Source: an uncultured Clostridia bacterium
GTDB lineage: Bacteria; Bacillota; Clostridia; Christensenellales; Aristaeellaceae
Length of the DNA: 35,328 nucleotides
Direction of reading: 5' to 3'
Assembly (NCBI GenBank): GCA_947596085.1
Contig: CANQEW010000028.1
Coordinates: forward strand, 1 to 35,328
A program made the translations under genes and the position numbers. Shown piece after piece: positions 1 to 8,037 of this stretch; position 1 is the first letter of the stretch; each line of letters starts with the position of its first letter. The notes beneath the pieces are model-generated. The model ran no database searches. It was not told where the DNA came from and saw nothing but the letters and a program-made list of their open reading frames with translations.

Positions 1-36
1 TCCGACGCCAAATCTCTGTGCGTACTTCATCAGGGA

Positions 37-66
37 TTGCCGGAAGCGCATATTTTGTGTTATACT
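37..66 (+). promoter_or_regulatory. Possible sigma-A promoter
   Basis: A TTGCCG hexamer at 37-42 and TATACT at 61-66 are separated by 18 bp. Transcription from it would start near 73, exactly where a long-range hairpin begins, about 200 nt upstream of the pepV start. It could serve pepV or a short leader or small RNA. The -35 match is only moderate, so this is tentative. Confidence 0.3.
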
Positions 67-72
67 GGTCAT

Positions 73-145
73 GAGGGGCTGGACTCCTTCCGTTCGTTTT
101 GTTTCACAACTTCAACTATAACAGATGTGTCCAGTCCCTCTCCTT
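73..145 (+). terminator. Long-range hairpin followed by a pyrimidine tract
   Basis: The 12-base arms at 73-84 and 129-140 are complementary with one G-U pair, and are followed by a T/C-rich run from 139 to about 170. The 44-nt loop is large for a simple terminator. It may be the end of a short transcript starting near 73, an attenuator in front of pepV, or the terminator of a gene outside the window. The rest of 1-273 holds no convincing reading frame on either strand. Confidence 0.3.
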
Positions 146-273
146 TTTCTTCTTCTCCTTTCCAATATGTATTGTAAGCCTACACATCAGGACGACGCGG
201 CGCCGGAAGCGGATTGACAAATTCGGCAAAAGATGGGAAAATAGAGAGAGACTGAAAGCGACGGAGGCCTTTT

Positions 274-1698
274 ATGCAGATTGATTTTGAAAAGATCGAC
301 GCGCGCGTGCGCGCGATGAAGGAGGATTTGATCCGCGATGTTCAGCGCTGGGTGGCGGTGCCGTCGGTGAAATCCGAAGCGCGGGAAGACATGCCCTACG
401 GCGAAGAGAACGCCCGGATGCTGGATCTGGCGCTGGAGACCGCGCGCAGCTACGGCTTCGAAACCCGCAACATCGACTACTATGCCGGGGACGTATCCCT
501 CGGCGGCGGTGAGCAGACCATGGGCATGCTGGCCCACCTGGACGTCGTTCCCGTAGGCGAAGGCTGGACGCACGCGCCCTTTGGCGGCGAGATCTCCGAC
601 GGCAAGATCTTCGGGCGCGGCACCATCGACGACAAGGGGCCGGCGCTGTGCGCGCTCTACGCGATGCGCGCCGTACGCGACGCGGGCGTGCCGCTGCGCG
701 ACGGCGTTCGGCTGATCTTCGGCTGCGACGAGGAGACGGGCATGAGCGACATGATTCACTACGCCGCGAAGGTGAAGATGCCCGACTACGGCTTTTCCCC
801 GGACGCGTATTTCCCCCTCATCAATATCGAAAAGGGCGGCTTAAATGTGGAACTGACCTTCCACGGCGCGGGCGAGGCGGACGCGGAGATCCCGATCTAT
901 GAAATCTACGCGGGCGAGCGGCCCAACGTCGTTCCCGCGTTCGCGAAGGCAATCGTCGGCACGCGGAGCGTCTCCACTGCCGAACTGGAAGCGCGCGTCG
1001 CGGCGCACGCGGAAAAGGCGCGGCAAAAGCTGGCCGTGCGCGATCTGGGCGATGGACGCGCGGAGATTTCCGCCGAGGGCGTGCTCTCCCACGGATCGCT
1101 TCCGGAGCTCGGCGTAAACGCGGCAGGCGTATTGCTGATCGCACTGGAGGCGCTCGGTGCGGGCGGCGGCGTGAAACCGGCGCTTCGGATGATGGTCGAA
1201 AAGCTCGGCATGGAGCCGGACGGCGCCTCCCTGGGCATCCAGTGCGAAGATGCTCTTTCTCACAACCTGAGCTGCAATCTGGGCATCGTGCGCTGGGACG
1301 GAGAGGATTTTTCCTCTACGCTGGACATCCGCTACCCCCTCTGCGCGAGCGAGGGCGAACTGATGGCGAAGATCTTCGCCGCGGTCGCTCCCTACGGCGC
1401 GCAGGCGCGCAATATCGGCGGCCACACGCCGCTGCACGTGCCCGCGGAGCACAAAATCGTGCGCGGACTGCTGAAGGTGTACAATGAACTCACCGGCGAG
1501 AAAGCGGAACCCATGGCCATCGGCGGCGGCACCTACTCCCGCATGATGTCGAATACCGTCGCCTTCGGCGCGGTCTTCCCGGATCAGGAAGACTGCTGCC
1601 ATGTGGCCGACGAGTACATCGTCATCGACCGCATGATGGAGGCGACGCGCATCTATGCGCACGCCATCGCGGAACTGGCCAGCGGAAACATTACCTGA
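274..1698 (+). CDS. pepV: M20 family dipeptidase, PepV-like
   Basis: This is a cytosolic zinc aminoacyl-dipeptidase of peptidase family M20A, expected to split short peptides after uptake. The zinc-site motifs are visible in order: H88 and D90 in MLAHLDVVP, the bridging D119 in GRGTIDDKG, the catalytic and metal pair E153-E154 in FGCDEETG, D177 in FSPDAYFP, and a late histidine in CCHVADEY near residue 445. The insert between residues about 190 and 390 corresponds to the lid domain of PepV. Its 474 residues match the family length of about 470. The ATG at 274 has ACGGAGG seven bases upstream. The TTG start of cmk follows the stop by 19 bases, so the two are probably cotranscribed. Family assignment is firm; exact substrate preference is not visible. 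Confidence 0.9.
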   Translation: MQIDFEKIDARVRAMKEDLIRDVQRWVAVPSVKSEAREDMPYGEENARMLDLALETARSYGFETRNIDYYAGDVSLGGGEQTMGMLAHLDVVPVGEGWTHAPFGGEISDGKIFGRGTIDDKGPALCALYAMRAVRDAGVPLRDGVRLIFGCDEETGMSDMIHYAAKVKMPDYGFSPDAYFPLINIEKGGLNVELTFHGAGEADAEIPIYEIYAGERPNVVPAFAKAIVGTRSVSTAELEARVAAHAEKARQKLAVRDLGDGRAEISAEGVLSHGSLPELGVNAAGVLLIALEALGAGGGVKPALRMMVEKLGMEPDGASLGIQCEDALSHNLSCNLGIVRWDGEDFSSTLDIRYPLCASEGELMAKIFAAVAPYGAQARNIGGHTPLHVPAEHKIVRGLLKVYNELTGEKAEPMAIGGGTYSRMMSNTVAFGAVFPDQEDCCHVADEYIVIDRMMEATRIYAHAIAELASGNIT

Positions 1699-1717
1699 GA
1701 TTGCGGGGGAACTTCCT

Positions 1718-2392
1718 TTGAATCAAACCTTTTCAATCGCCATCGACGGCCCGGCGGGGGCGGGAAAATCCACCATCGCTCGCGCCGCGGCGGAGCGGCT
1801 GGGCGCAATGTATCTGGATACCGGCGCGATGTATCGCGCGGTTGGACTGTATTTTCTTCGCAGGGGCCTGGATGGCGACGTGCGGACGGTGGCGGAACAT
1901 GTCTCGGAAGTGCGCGTCAGCGTAAAGCCCGAAGGCGACGTCCAGCGCATCTTCTTGAACGGCGAAGACGTGACCGAAGCCATTCGAACGCCGGAGGCTT
2001 CGCTCGCGGCATCCCACGTGGCGGCGGTTCCGGAAGTGCGCGAACGCATGGTTGCGCTTCAGCGGGAGATCGCGAAGGGTTACTCCATCGTGATGGACGG
2101 CCGGGACATTGGAACCAAGGTGCTGCCCGACGCCACGCTCAAGCTCTACGTGACCGCCTCCCCCGAGGTGCGCGCGCGGCGCCGCCATCTGGAATTGATC
2201 CAAAAGGGAGAGGAGATGCCATTCAAACAGGTCCTCGCGGAAATCCGGGAGCGGGACTACAACGATACCCACCGCGCCGCGTCGCCGCTGGTGCAGGCGG
2301 AGGACGCGCACCTGCTGGACACCTCCAACATGACGATGGAACAATCCCTCGGCGAGGTGGAGCGCCTGTTCCGGGAAGCGATCGGAGGCTGA
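1718..2392 (+). CDS. cmk: Cytidylate kinase
   Basis: Phosphorylates CMP and dCMP with ATP in pyrimidine nucleotide salvage. The P-loop GPAGAGKS lies at residues 11-18, the CMP-binding segment YLDTGAMYRA follows, and DGRDIGTKVLPDA is the conserved Cmk signature. RARRRHLEL and the segment RERDYNDTHRAASPL are the mobile lid and the usual C-terminal motif. The start chosen is TTG at 1718, preceded by GGGGGAA and giving 224 residues, the normal length. An in-frame ATG at 1655 would add 21 residues lying inside pepV and has no ribosome site. Five bases separate it from plsC; the cmk-plsC-ispH/rpsA order is common in Clostridia. Confidence 0.93.
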   Translation: MNQTFSIAIDGPAGAGKSTIARAAAERLGAMYLDTGAMYRAVGLYFLRRGLDGDVRTVAEHVSEVRVSVKPEGDVQRIFLNGEDVTEAIRTPEASLAASHVAAVPEVRERMVALQREIAKGYSIVMDGRDIGTKVLPDATLKLYVTASPEVRARRRHLELIQKGEEMPFKQVLAEIRERDYNDTHRAASPLVQAEDAHLLDTSNMTMEQSLGEVERLFREAIGG

Positions 2393-2397
2393 AATTT

Positions 2398-2991
2398 ATG
2401 GGCAGCAAGTTTTACAATTTCGTCTGGTACGCGGTTCAGCCGCTGTACGGTTTGCTCTACCCGCGTCGGGTGAGCGGTCTCGAGAACATTCCCGCTGAGG
2501 GGGGCTTCGTCCTCTGCGTCAACCACTTCTCCGCCCACGATCCGCTCTACATATCCGCCTGCATTCCGCGCAAGCGGCGCATGTATTTTCTCGCGAAGAA
2601 GGAGCTCTTCGAAAGGCAGCCCCTGCGCGCATTCGTCACCTGGCTCGGAGCCATTCCGGTGGATCGGGGGCACGCCGACCTCGCCGCTGTTCGCTCGGCG
2701 CTGAAGGTATTGAAGGACGGCGGCGGGCTGGGCATCTTTCCGCAGGGGACGCGCAGCCCGGACAACACGCCCACGCCCATGCTCAACGGCGCTTCGATGA
2801 TCGCGCTGCGAGGCGGCGCGCCAGTGATTCCCGCTTATGTGGACGGCCCATATCGCCTCTTTCACCGCACGGCTGTGCGCTTCGGCGCTCCCATCGATCT
2901 GAGCGAGTTTGGAAAGCGTTGCGACTCCGCCACCCTCACCGAAGTGACTCACAAAATCGAAACCGCCGTCTGGGGGTTGAAAGGCGCATAA
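2398..2991 (+). CDS. plsC: 1-acyl-sn-glycerol-3-phosphate acyltransferase
   Basis: Transfers an acyl chain to lysophosphatidic acid at the inner face of the membrane to make phosphatidic acid. The catalytic HX4D motif is NHFSAHD with H43 and D48. Acceptor-binding FPQGTRS is at 114-120 and block IV is PVIPAYVDG. The 197-residue length fits the short clostridial PlsC forms. A single hydrophobic stretch near the N terminus may be interfacial. The ATG at 2398 has CGGAGG 10 bases upstream, within the end of cmk. With pgsA elsewhere in the window, this supplies the phosphatidic acid branch of phospholipid synthesis. Confidence 0.9.
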   Translation: MGSKFYNFVWYAVQPLYGLLYPRRVSGLENIPAEGGFVLCVNHFSAHDPLYISACIPRKRRMYFLAKKELFERQPLRAFVTWLGAIPVDRGHADLAAVRSALKVLKDGGGLGIFPQGTRSPDNTPTPMLNGASMIALRGGAPVIPAYVDGPYRLFHRTAVRFGAPIDLSEFGKRCDSATLTEVTHKIETAVWGLKGA

Positions 2992-3032
2992 CTTATATGT
3001 AAAACTTTCATTAAATCAAAAATATTAGCAGG

Positions 3033-3073
3033 ATTTCCGCCGAACTCGTCGAATAACGCGAGTTAGCGGAAAT
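3033..3073. promoter_or_regulatory. Hairpin with tandem CCGAA/GTCGAA motifs upstream of ispH-rpsA
   Basis: Arms 3033-3040 and 3066-3073 pair perfectly (8 bp), with an inner 6-bp stem 3043-3048/3059-3064. Within it, GCCGAA at 3039-3044 and GTCGAA at 3048-3053 are spaced 9 bases apart. GTCGAA resembles the core of Spo0A (0A) boxes, TGTCGAA. It sits about 50 bases before the ispH-rpsA start, in an AT-rich spacer (2992-3123) with no gene. It could be an operator, a 5' UTR structure or the plsC terminator; there is no T run on the plus strand. Confidence 0.35.
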
Positions 3074-3123
3074 TATAGCTGTTTGCAGGTTAAAATTTGG
3101 AGAGTCGGGAGCTGAGATAAAAG

Positions 3124-5091
3124 TTGGAGGTTCTCCTGGCCAAAAACGCCGGTTTTTGCTTTGGCGTGCGCAGGGCGGTGGATACCGCGTCAGCCGCCGC
3201 GCCAGCCCTCACGCTCGGCCCGATCATCCATAATCCGCAGATGGTGGAATCCCTTCGCCGGGAGGGCGTCGTGAGCGTCGATTCTTTGGAGGAAATTCCG
3301 CCGGAATCGCGCGTCGTGATCCGCTCGCACGGCATCGGCCGCTCGGAGTTGGAAGCGTTAAACGCTAAAAACTGCGACGTTCGAGACGCCACCTGCCCCT
3401 TCGTATCGCGCATCCACGAGATGGTGCGAGTGGCTTCGGAGGCGGGTGTGCCGGTGATCGTCGTCGGCGAGCGCGAGCATCCGGAGGTTGTGGGCATTCT
3501 GGGGTGGACAAACCCGCCTGGTCACACGGTGATGTGCCCCGAGGATGTAAACGCGCTGCCGCCGATGGAGCGAGCGCTGGTCGTCTCGCAGACCACGATG
3601 GTGCGGGAGAGATTCGAATCACTCTGCGCGCTGTTGCGCGAGCGAATCGCCGCGCTGGACGTGCGCGCGACCATCTGTCCCGCCACGCGCGACCGGCAGA
3701 CGGAGGCGGAGGATATCGCGAAGCGCGCCGACGCGATGATCGTGATCGGTGGAAGACAGAGCTCCAACAGCGAAAAGCTCTATCAAATCGCAAAGGAACA
3801 TTGTCCGCGCACCTATTTTATCGAGACGGCGGAGGAACTGGATTCCATACAGCTCTCCGCGATCGATACCGTCGGGATTACAGCCGGCGCATCCACGCCG
3901 GATTGTATAATTAAGGAGGTTGTTTCAAGAATGAACGACATCGAGAAGAAAGTAACGAACGAAGAAACTCAGGAACAGGCCGTTATGTCCATGGAAGACG
4001 TTGAAAAGACGCTTGTTCAACTGCGCCCAGGCCAGATTGTAACCGGCACTGTCGTGCAGATCACCGACGACGAAGTCTGCGTCAACGTTGGATATAAGGC
4101 TGACGGACTCGTAAAGAAGTCCGATCTTTCCTCTACCGATGTCAAGGTTGGCGACGAGATCGAAGTCGAGGTCGTGAAGGTGAACGACGGCGAGGGCAAC
4201 GTGCTGCTCTCCCAGAAGAACATCATCAACCGCAAGGCTTGGGAAGAGATCGTTGCCAAGCAGGAAGCCGGCGAATTCGTCGAAGGCGTCGGCAAGGAAG
4301 CCGTCAAGGGCGGCCTGCTGGCGGACGTCATGGGCGTTCGCACCTTCATTCCCGCCTCCCAGCTGGATCTCCGCTATGTGGAGAAGATCGAAGTGTTCGT
4401 TGGTCAGCCCATGACGCTGAAGATCATCGAAATCGACAAGACGAAGAAGCGCATCGTCGCGTCCCGCAAGGCCGTTCTGCTGGCGCAGGAGGCCGAGCGC
4501 AAAAAGGAGCTGTGGAAGACCTTCGAGGTCGGCTCCATCGTCAAGGGCGTCGTTCGCCGTCTGGCGGACTTCGGCGCGTTTGTAGACATTGGCGGCGTGG
4601 ACGGCCTCGTGCATGTGACCGACCTGTCCTGGGGCCGCGTAAAGCACCCCTCCGAGGTCGTCTCTCCCGGCCAGGAGATCGACGTGAAGATCCTGAACGT
4701 GGATCCTGAGCGCGAGCGCATCTCTCTCTCCTATAAGCAGACCCAGCCCCGTCCGTGGACCGTGGCCGATCAGAAGTATCCGGTCGGCTCCGTGGTGGAA
4801 GGCAAGGTCGTTCGCATCACCACCTTCGGCGCGTTCGTGGAGTTGGAACCCGGACTGGACGGTCTGGTACATATCTCCCAGTGCGCGCTGACCCGCATCG
4901 CCAAGGTGGAGGACGCTGTGAACGTGGGCGACATCGTGCGCGTGAAAGTGCTCGATGTGAACACCGAAGCCAAGCGCATCAGCCTGTCCATCCGCGAGGT
5001 TCTCGAGGACGAAGCGCTGGATTCCGTGCCCGCGGAAGATGAGTTCGCCATGGAAGAGGACATCCCCGCTGAGGAAACTCCGGCGGAATAA
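3124..5091 (+). CDS. ispH-rpsA: Fused 4-hydroxy-3-methylbut-2-enyl diphosphate reductase (IspH) and ribosomal protein S1
   Basis: Residues 1-270 are IspH, the last enzyme of the MEP isoprenoid pathway, reducing HMBPP to IPP and DMAPP. The three cluster cysteines are C12 (GFCFG), C91 (DATCPF) and C185 (TICPATRDRQ); H36, H69 and H119 match the substrate-binding histidines. Residues 271-655 carry four S1 RNA-binding repeats starting near 297, 383, 467 and 552, then an acidic tail, as in Firmicute S1. Fusion of these two in one frame is known from many Clostridia. The start is a TTG giving the typical MEVLLAKNAGFCFG; a GGGAG lies about 12 bases before it. Position 3931, exactly at the domain junction, is an ATG behind a strong Shine-Dalgarno sequence, so a free S1 product is possible. 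Confidence 0.92.
   Translation: MEVLLAKNAGFCFGVRRAVDTASAAAPALTLGPIIHNPQMVESLRREGVVSVDSLEEIPPESRVVIRSHGIGRSELEALNAKNCDVRDATCPFVSRIHEMVRVASEAGVPVIVVGEREHPEVVGILGWTNPPGHTVMCPEDVNALPPMERALVVSQTTMVRERFESLCALLRERIAALDVRATICPATRDRQTEAEDIAKRADAMIVIGGRQSSNSEKLYQIAKEHCPRTYFIETAEELDSIQLSAIDTVGITAGASTPDCIIKEVVSRMNDIEKKVTNEETQEQAVMSMEDVEKTLVQLRPGQIVTGTVVQITDDEVCVNVGYKADGLVKKSDLSSTDVKVGDEIEVEVVKVNDGEGNVLLSQKNIINRKAWEEIVAKQEAGEFVEGVGKEAVKGGLLADVMGVRTFIPASQLDLRYVEKIEVFVGQPMTLKIIEIDKTKKRIVASRKAVLLAQEAERKKELWKTFEVGSIVKGVVRRLADFGAFVDIGGVDGLVHVTDLSWGRVKHPSEVVSPGQEIDVKILNVDPERERISLSYKQTQPRPWTVADQKYPVGSVVEGKVVRITTFGAFVELEPGLDGLVHISQCALTRIAKVEDAVNVGDIVRVKVLDVNTEAKRISLSIREVLEDEALDSVPAEDEFAMEEDIPAEETPAE
3913..3933 (+). 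promoter_or_regulatory. Internal ribosome binding site and ATG at the IspH/S1 junction
   Basis: AAGGAGG at 3913-3919 stands 11 bases before ATG at 3931, in frame with the fusion (Met270). Initiation here would yield a 386-residue S1 protein beginning MNDIEKK. The same bases encode the KEVV of the conserved IspH C-terminal helix, so the match could be partly coincidental; AAG GAG GTT is nonetheless a near-ideal ribosome site. Confidence 0.5.
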
Positions 5092-5105
5092 TTCCCGTGA
5101 TTTCA

Positions 5106-5145
5106 GAAGAGAACCGGTTCCCTTGTTCCGGTTCTCTTCCTTTTT
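5106..5145 (+). terminator. Rho-independent terminator of ispH-rpsA
   Basis: Perfect 12-bp arms at 5106-5117 and 5128-5139 with a 10-nt loop are followed by CTTTTTG. It separates the lipid/S1 operon from the dnaA control region. Confidence 0.9.
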
Positions 5146-5247
5146 GTCAAAAAAGGGAAAAAATTTTTCCGATATTCCATGTACAACCTGTCATATGTTT
5201 CCACTCTCTTTATTATATATGGATAATAACAACATTGTTTCCCCCCA

Positions 5248-5278
5248 TCATCCACATTCTATCCACAAGATATCCACT
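5248..5278 (+). promoter_or_regulatory. Three near-consensus DnaA boxes phased at 11 bp
   Basis: TCATCCACA (5248-5256), CTATCCACA (5259-5267) and ATATCCACT (5270-5278) each differ from TTATCCACA at one or two positions and start exactly 11 bp apart, on the same helical face and strand. They lie 50-80 bp upstream of the dnaA promoter and probably form the upstream part of a bipartite origin and/or a dnaA autoregulatory site. The remainder of the 340-bp gene-free stretch 5092-5431 holds the terminator, an AT-rich tract (5140-5245) and the dnaA promoter. Confidence 0.7.
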
Positions 5279-5329
5279 TTCTTTTTCAAACGAGCTCTTT
5301 TTCGGTTCAAATTACCGCAGCGCGCTGTA

Positions 5330-5358
5330 TTGAACTTTTGTCCAACTTTTGATAAAAT
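5330..5358 (+). promoter_or_regulatory. dnaA promoter
   Basis: TTGAAC at 5330-5335 and TAAAAT at 5353-5358 are separated by 17 bp, a good sigma-A match. The predicted transcript would start near 5366, giving a 5' leader of about 65 nt before the dnaA ATG at 5432. Confidence 0.6.
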
Positions 5359-5431
5359 AGATGTGTATGGATGGGTTTTTATGCTTTTTCCTTCGGATAA
5401 AAGCGCGCCCATCCAATCTCTCGGAGGATAC

Positions 5432-6745
5432 ATGAATTATACGACGGAACAAAAGATCGCGTGGGAAAAGGTCGTATCCAGACTCAAGGAGGATCTGATT
5501 CCCTACGTATTTCAAAACCTGATCGAACCGCTTCAGCTGTATGCCGTTACGGCGGAGGCTGTAATATTGTGCGCGGAAAGCCAAATCCAGCGCAACAATT
5601 TGAAGCAGCGCTACTTCACAAATCTATACAACCTCGTCAAGCTCTGCTTTGGCCGGAATTATGAGGTGAAAATTTACACCGCGGAAGAGATTGCGCAACT
5701 TCGAGATTCCCTGGCGCGCACCACGCTCAACCGCCGCTACACCTTCGAAAATTTTATCGTCGGCCCCAGCAATAATCTCGCCTATTCCGCAGCCCTGGCC
5801 GTAGCGGAACAGCCGAGCGAGGCGTACAATCCCCTGTTCATCTACGGAAACGTCGGTTTGGGAAAGACGCACCTGATGAACGCCATCGGAAACTACATCG
5901 TCTCCACGAATCCTTCCAAAAACGTCTATCTCACCACCTCGGAGAGCTTCACCAACGAGCTGATCGACGCCATCGTCCGCAAGAAGGACACCTCCGAACT
6001 GCGCAATCGGATGCGAAGCGTGGACGTATTGATGGTGGACGACATTCAGTTTTTGGCGCGCACGAAGCAGACGCAGGAGGAGTTCTTCCACACCTTCAAC
6101 GATCTCCACAACAACGGCAAACAGATCATCATCTCCTCGGACCGGCCGCCAAAGGACATTCCCACCATCGAGGAGCGCCTGCGCTCCCGCTTCGAATGGG
6201 GACTGATCGTGGACATCGGCAAGCCGGAGTATGAGACGCGCGTCGCCATACTCAATAAGAAGGCCACGGAAGAGGGGCTCAACATCCCCTATGAGGTCAT
6301 CGACTGCATCGCCAGCCGCGTGGAATCCAATATCCGCGAATTGGAGGGAATCCTCAACCGCCTGAAGGCACAGAGCCGGCTGCAGGGTGTTCCCATCGAC
6401 TTGGCTCTCGCGCAGGAGGTTCTCTCCCAGCTGTATAAGTCGCAGGAGGAGAACGGTATTACGCCGGATCGCATATTGCACGTGATTTCCGATCAGTACG
6501 GCGTGACCGTAGAGGACCTGCTCTCCAAAAAGAGAAGCCGGGACATCGCTATGCCGCGCCAGGTCGCCATGTATCTGATGCGCAGCCTCACGCAGCTCTC
6601 CACAACCGCCATCGGACAGGCGCTTGGCGGGCGCGACCACACCACCGTCATGCACGGCTGCGAAAAGGTGGAGGCGGATATGAAGGAAAATGTATCCCTC
6701 CGGCGTCGCGTCGAGGAGATGAAGGAGCTCGCGCAAAATGGATAA
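5432..6745 (+). CDS. dnaA: Chromosomal replication initiator protein DnaA
   Basis: The AAA+ ATPase that binds DnaA boxes and melts oriC. Domain I occupies about residues 1-80, followed by an unusually short domain II linker of about 20 residues. Domain III starts near 103 with Walker A GNVGLGKTH (139-147), Walker B MVDDIQF (201-207) and the sensor segment SSDRPP. Domain IV ends with the DnaA signature GGRDHTTVMHG (399-409). The ATG at 5432 is preceded by CGGAGG and yields 437 residues, normal for the family; the open frame runs further upstream but no conserved sequence lies there. DnaA boxes flank the gene on both sides, arguing for autoregulation. Neighbours differ from the classic rpmH-dnaA-dnaN-recF order. 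Confidence 0.97.
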   Translation: MNYTTEQKIAWEKVVSRLKEDLIPYVFQNLIEPLQLYAVTAEAVILCAESQIQRNNLKQRYFTNLYNLVKLCFGRNYEVKIYTAEEIAQLRDSLARTTLNRRYTFENFIVGPSNNLAYSAALAVAEQPSEAYNPLFIYGNVGLGKTHLMNAIGNYIVSTNPSKNVYLTTSESFTNELIDAIVRKKDTSELRNRMRSVDVLMVDDIQFLARTKQTQEEFFHTFNDLHNNGKQIIISSDRPPKDIPTIEERLRSRFEWGLIVDIGKPEYETRVAILNKKATEEGLNIPYEVIDCIASRVESNIRELEGILNRLKAQSRLQGVPIDLALAQEVLSQLYKSQEENGITPDRILHVISDQYGVTVEDLLSKKRSRDIAMPRQVAMYLMRSLTQLSTTAIGQALGGRDHTTVMHGCEKVEADMKENVSLRRRVEEMKELAQNG

Positions 6746-6746
6746 T

Positions 6747-6890
6747 TGTGGAAAACCTTTCCCTTTTCCACAGCTTATTCACGAGAGATGTTGACAAAAA
6801 ATGGATGCAAATGCGACTTTTTTCAGACATCTTTCAGTTTTTCCACAGAATCCACCGTACTACTACTACGATGATTCTATAGATATATAC
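6747..6890. other. oriC region in the dnaA-dnaN spacer (DnaA boxes and DnaA-trio-like repeat)
   Basis: TGTGGAAAA (6747-6755) and TTTTCCACA (6764-6772) are a perfect inverted pair of near-consensus DnaA boxes with an 8-bp spacer. A third TTTTCCACA lies at 6839-6847, and TTATTCACG at 6775-6783 is a weaker candidate. Twelve bases after the third box, three CTA triplets run at 6860-6868, i.e. 3'-GAT-5' triplets on the opposite strand, followed by the AT-rich 6871-6890. The order DnaA box, short GC-containing gap, trio repeat, AT-rich DNA is that of the basal unwinding system described in Bacillus subtilis. The assignment is inferred from this arrangement and from the flanking genes. Confidence 0.75.
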
Positions 6891-6919
6891 AATCACTGAC
6901 ATCAAGGAGGCAAACGCGC

Positions 6920-8029
6920 ATGCAATTCAATTGTTCCACAGCAAAGCTGATCGAAGCATTGCAAATCGTCATAAAGGCATTGGCTGGACGCACGACCAAT
7001 CAGATTTTGGAGGGTGTTCTGATCGAAACGGGCAGTTCGGAGCTGGTTCTCACCTGTTCCGATGAGCGCATCACCATCATCACCCGCATTCCGGCCGACA
7101 TCGTCGAACCCGGGCGTGGAGTCGTTCCCGGCAAGCTGTTCAACGAAATCGTCCGTCGCCTTCCGAACGACGAGGCGAACATCCGCATGGATGACCGCTG
7201 CGTGTTCACCATCCGCAGCGCATCCACGCGCATGAATATCTCCGGTCAGGACGCGGACCTGTTTCCGATGCTCCCCAGCATGGACGACGAGCGGGAGATC
7301 GCGCTGCCCCAGGATATGCTTCGGGACATGATTCAAAAGACGGAGTTTGCCATCGCCCAGGACGACATGCGCGAAGTGCTCACCGGGTGCCTGCTGGAGA
7401 TCGGCGGCGGCGACGTAAACATGGTGGCACTGGACGGCTATCGCATGGCGCTGCGCCGCGCGAAGTGCTCCGATGTGCTGGAGCGCGTTTCGGCCATCAT
7501 TCCCGGCCGCGCCGTGGGGGACATCGGAAAGCTGCTCTCCGGCAGCGAGGACGCGTTTGCGCAGCTCTCCTTCAGCGGAAACAAGCTGCACATTCGCTTG
7601 GAGAATACGGAAATCTTCGTGATATTGGTGGAGGGCGAGTACATTCAGTACCGCCAGATTCTTCCCAAATCCTTCTCGACGCGCGTGGAGATGGAGCTGG
7701 AGCCCTTCCGCCGCTGCATCGACCGCGCCGCGCTGATCGCAAGGGAGGGAAGCAACAACCTGATCATGCTTCGAATCGCCAACGGAACGATGGTGGTCGA
7801 AGCGCATTCTCAGATCGGCGACGTGCACGAGGAGCTGGAAATTCGACAGGAGGGCGCGGATCTGAACATCGCCTTCAACGTGAAGTATCTGACTGACGTG
7901 GTGCGCTTCATCGACGCGGAGAACATCGAGATCAACCTGAACAACGCCGTCTCTCCCTGCATCGTCACGCCCGTCGGGGACGAGGATTACATCCATCTGA
8001 TCCTTCCGGTCCGCACGGGCGCGCGCTGA
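6920..8029 (+). CDS. dnaN: DNA polymerase III beta subunit (sliding clamp)
   Basis: Forms the ring that tethers the replicative polymerase to DNA. The protein has the three-part clamp architecture over 369 residues, starting MQFNCSTAKLIEALQIVIKA. The conserved C-terminal segment ending in HLILPVR forms the hydrophobic partner-binding pocket. Typical landmarks are GVLIE near 30, VPGKLFNEIVRRLP near 73 and LDGYRMALRR near 175. AAGGAGG at 6904-6910 lies nine bases before the ATG. dnaA is 174 bases upstream across oriC. The mnmE ATG follows after eight bases, where recF would normally be found. Confidence 0.96.
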   Translation: MQFNCSTAKLIEALQIVIKALAGRTTNQILEGVLIETGSSELVLTCSDERITIITRIPADIVEPGRGVVPGKLFNEIVRRLPNDEANIRMDDRCVFTIRSASTRMNISGQDADLFPMLPSMDDEREIALPQDMLRDMIQKTEFAIAQDDMREVLTGCLLEIGGGDVNMVALDGYRMALRRAKCSDVLERVSAIIPGRAVGDIGKLLSGSEDAFAQLSFSGNKLHIRLENTEIFVILVEGEYIQYRQILPKSFSTRVEMELEPFRRCIDRAALIAREGSNNLIMLRIANGTMVVEAHSQIGDVHEELEIRQEGADLNIAFNVKYLTDVVRFIDAENIEINLNNAVSPCIVTPVGDEDYIHLILPVRTGAR

Positions 8030-8037
8030 CCGAATTG

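Noticed and set aside
3089..3497. Long antisense frames throughout the high-GC genes, e.g. opposite ispH, ftsK and rimO
   Set aside because: They mirror strongly coding plus or minus genes, carry no family motifs and lack ribosome sites; typical shadows of GC-rich codon usage.
5039..5431. N-terminal extension of the dnaA frame by 131 residues
   Set aside because: It would run through the rpsA terminator, the DnaA boxes and the dnaA promoter; the ATG at 5432 has a good ribosome site and gives the normal DnaA length.
6790..6820. TTGACA at about 6791 as a dnaN promoter
   Set aside because: No -10 hexamer lies at a usable distance; the AT-rich stretch nearer dnaN is better explained as the unwinding element.
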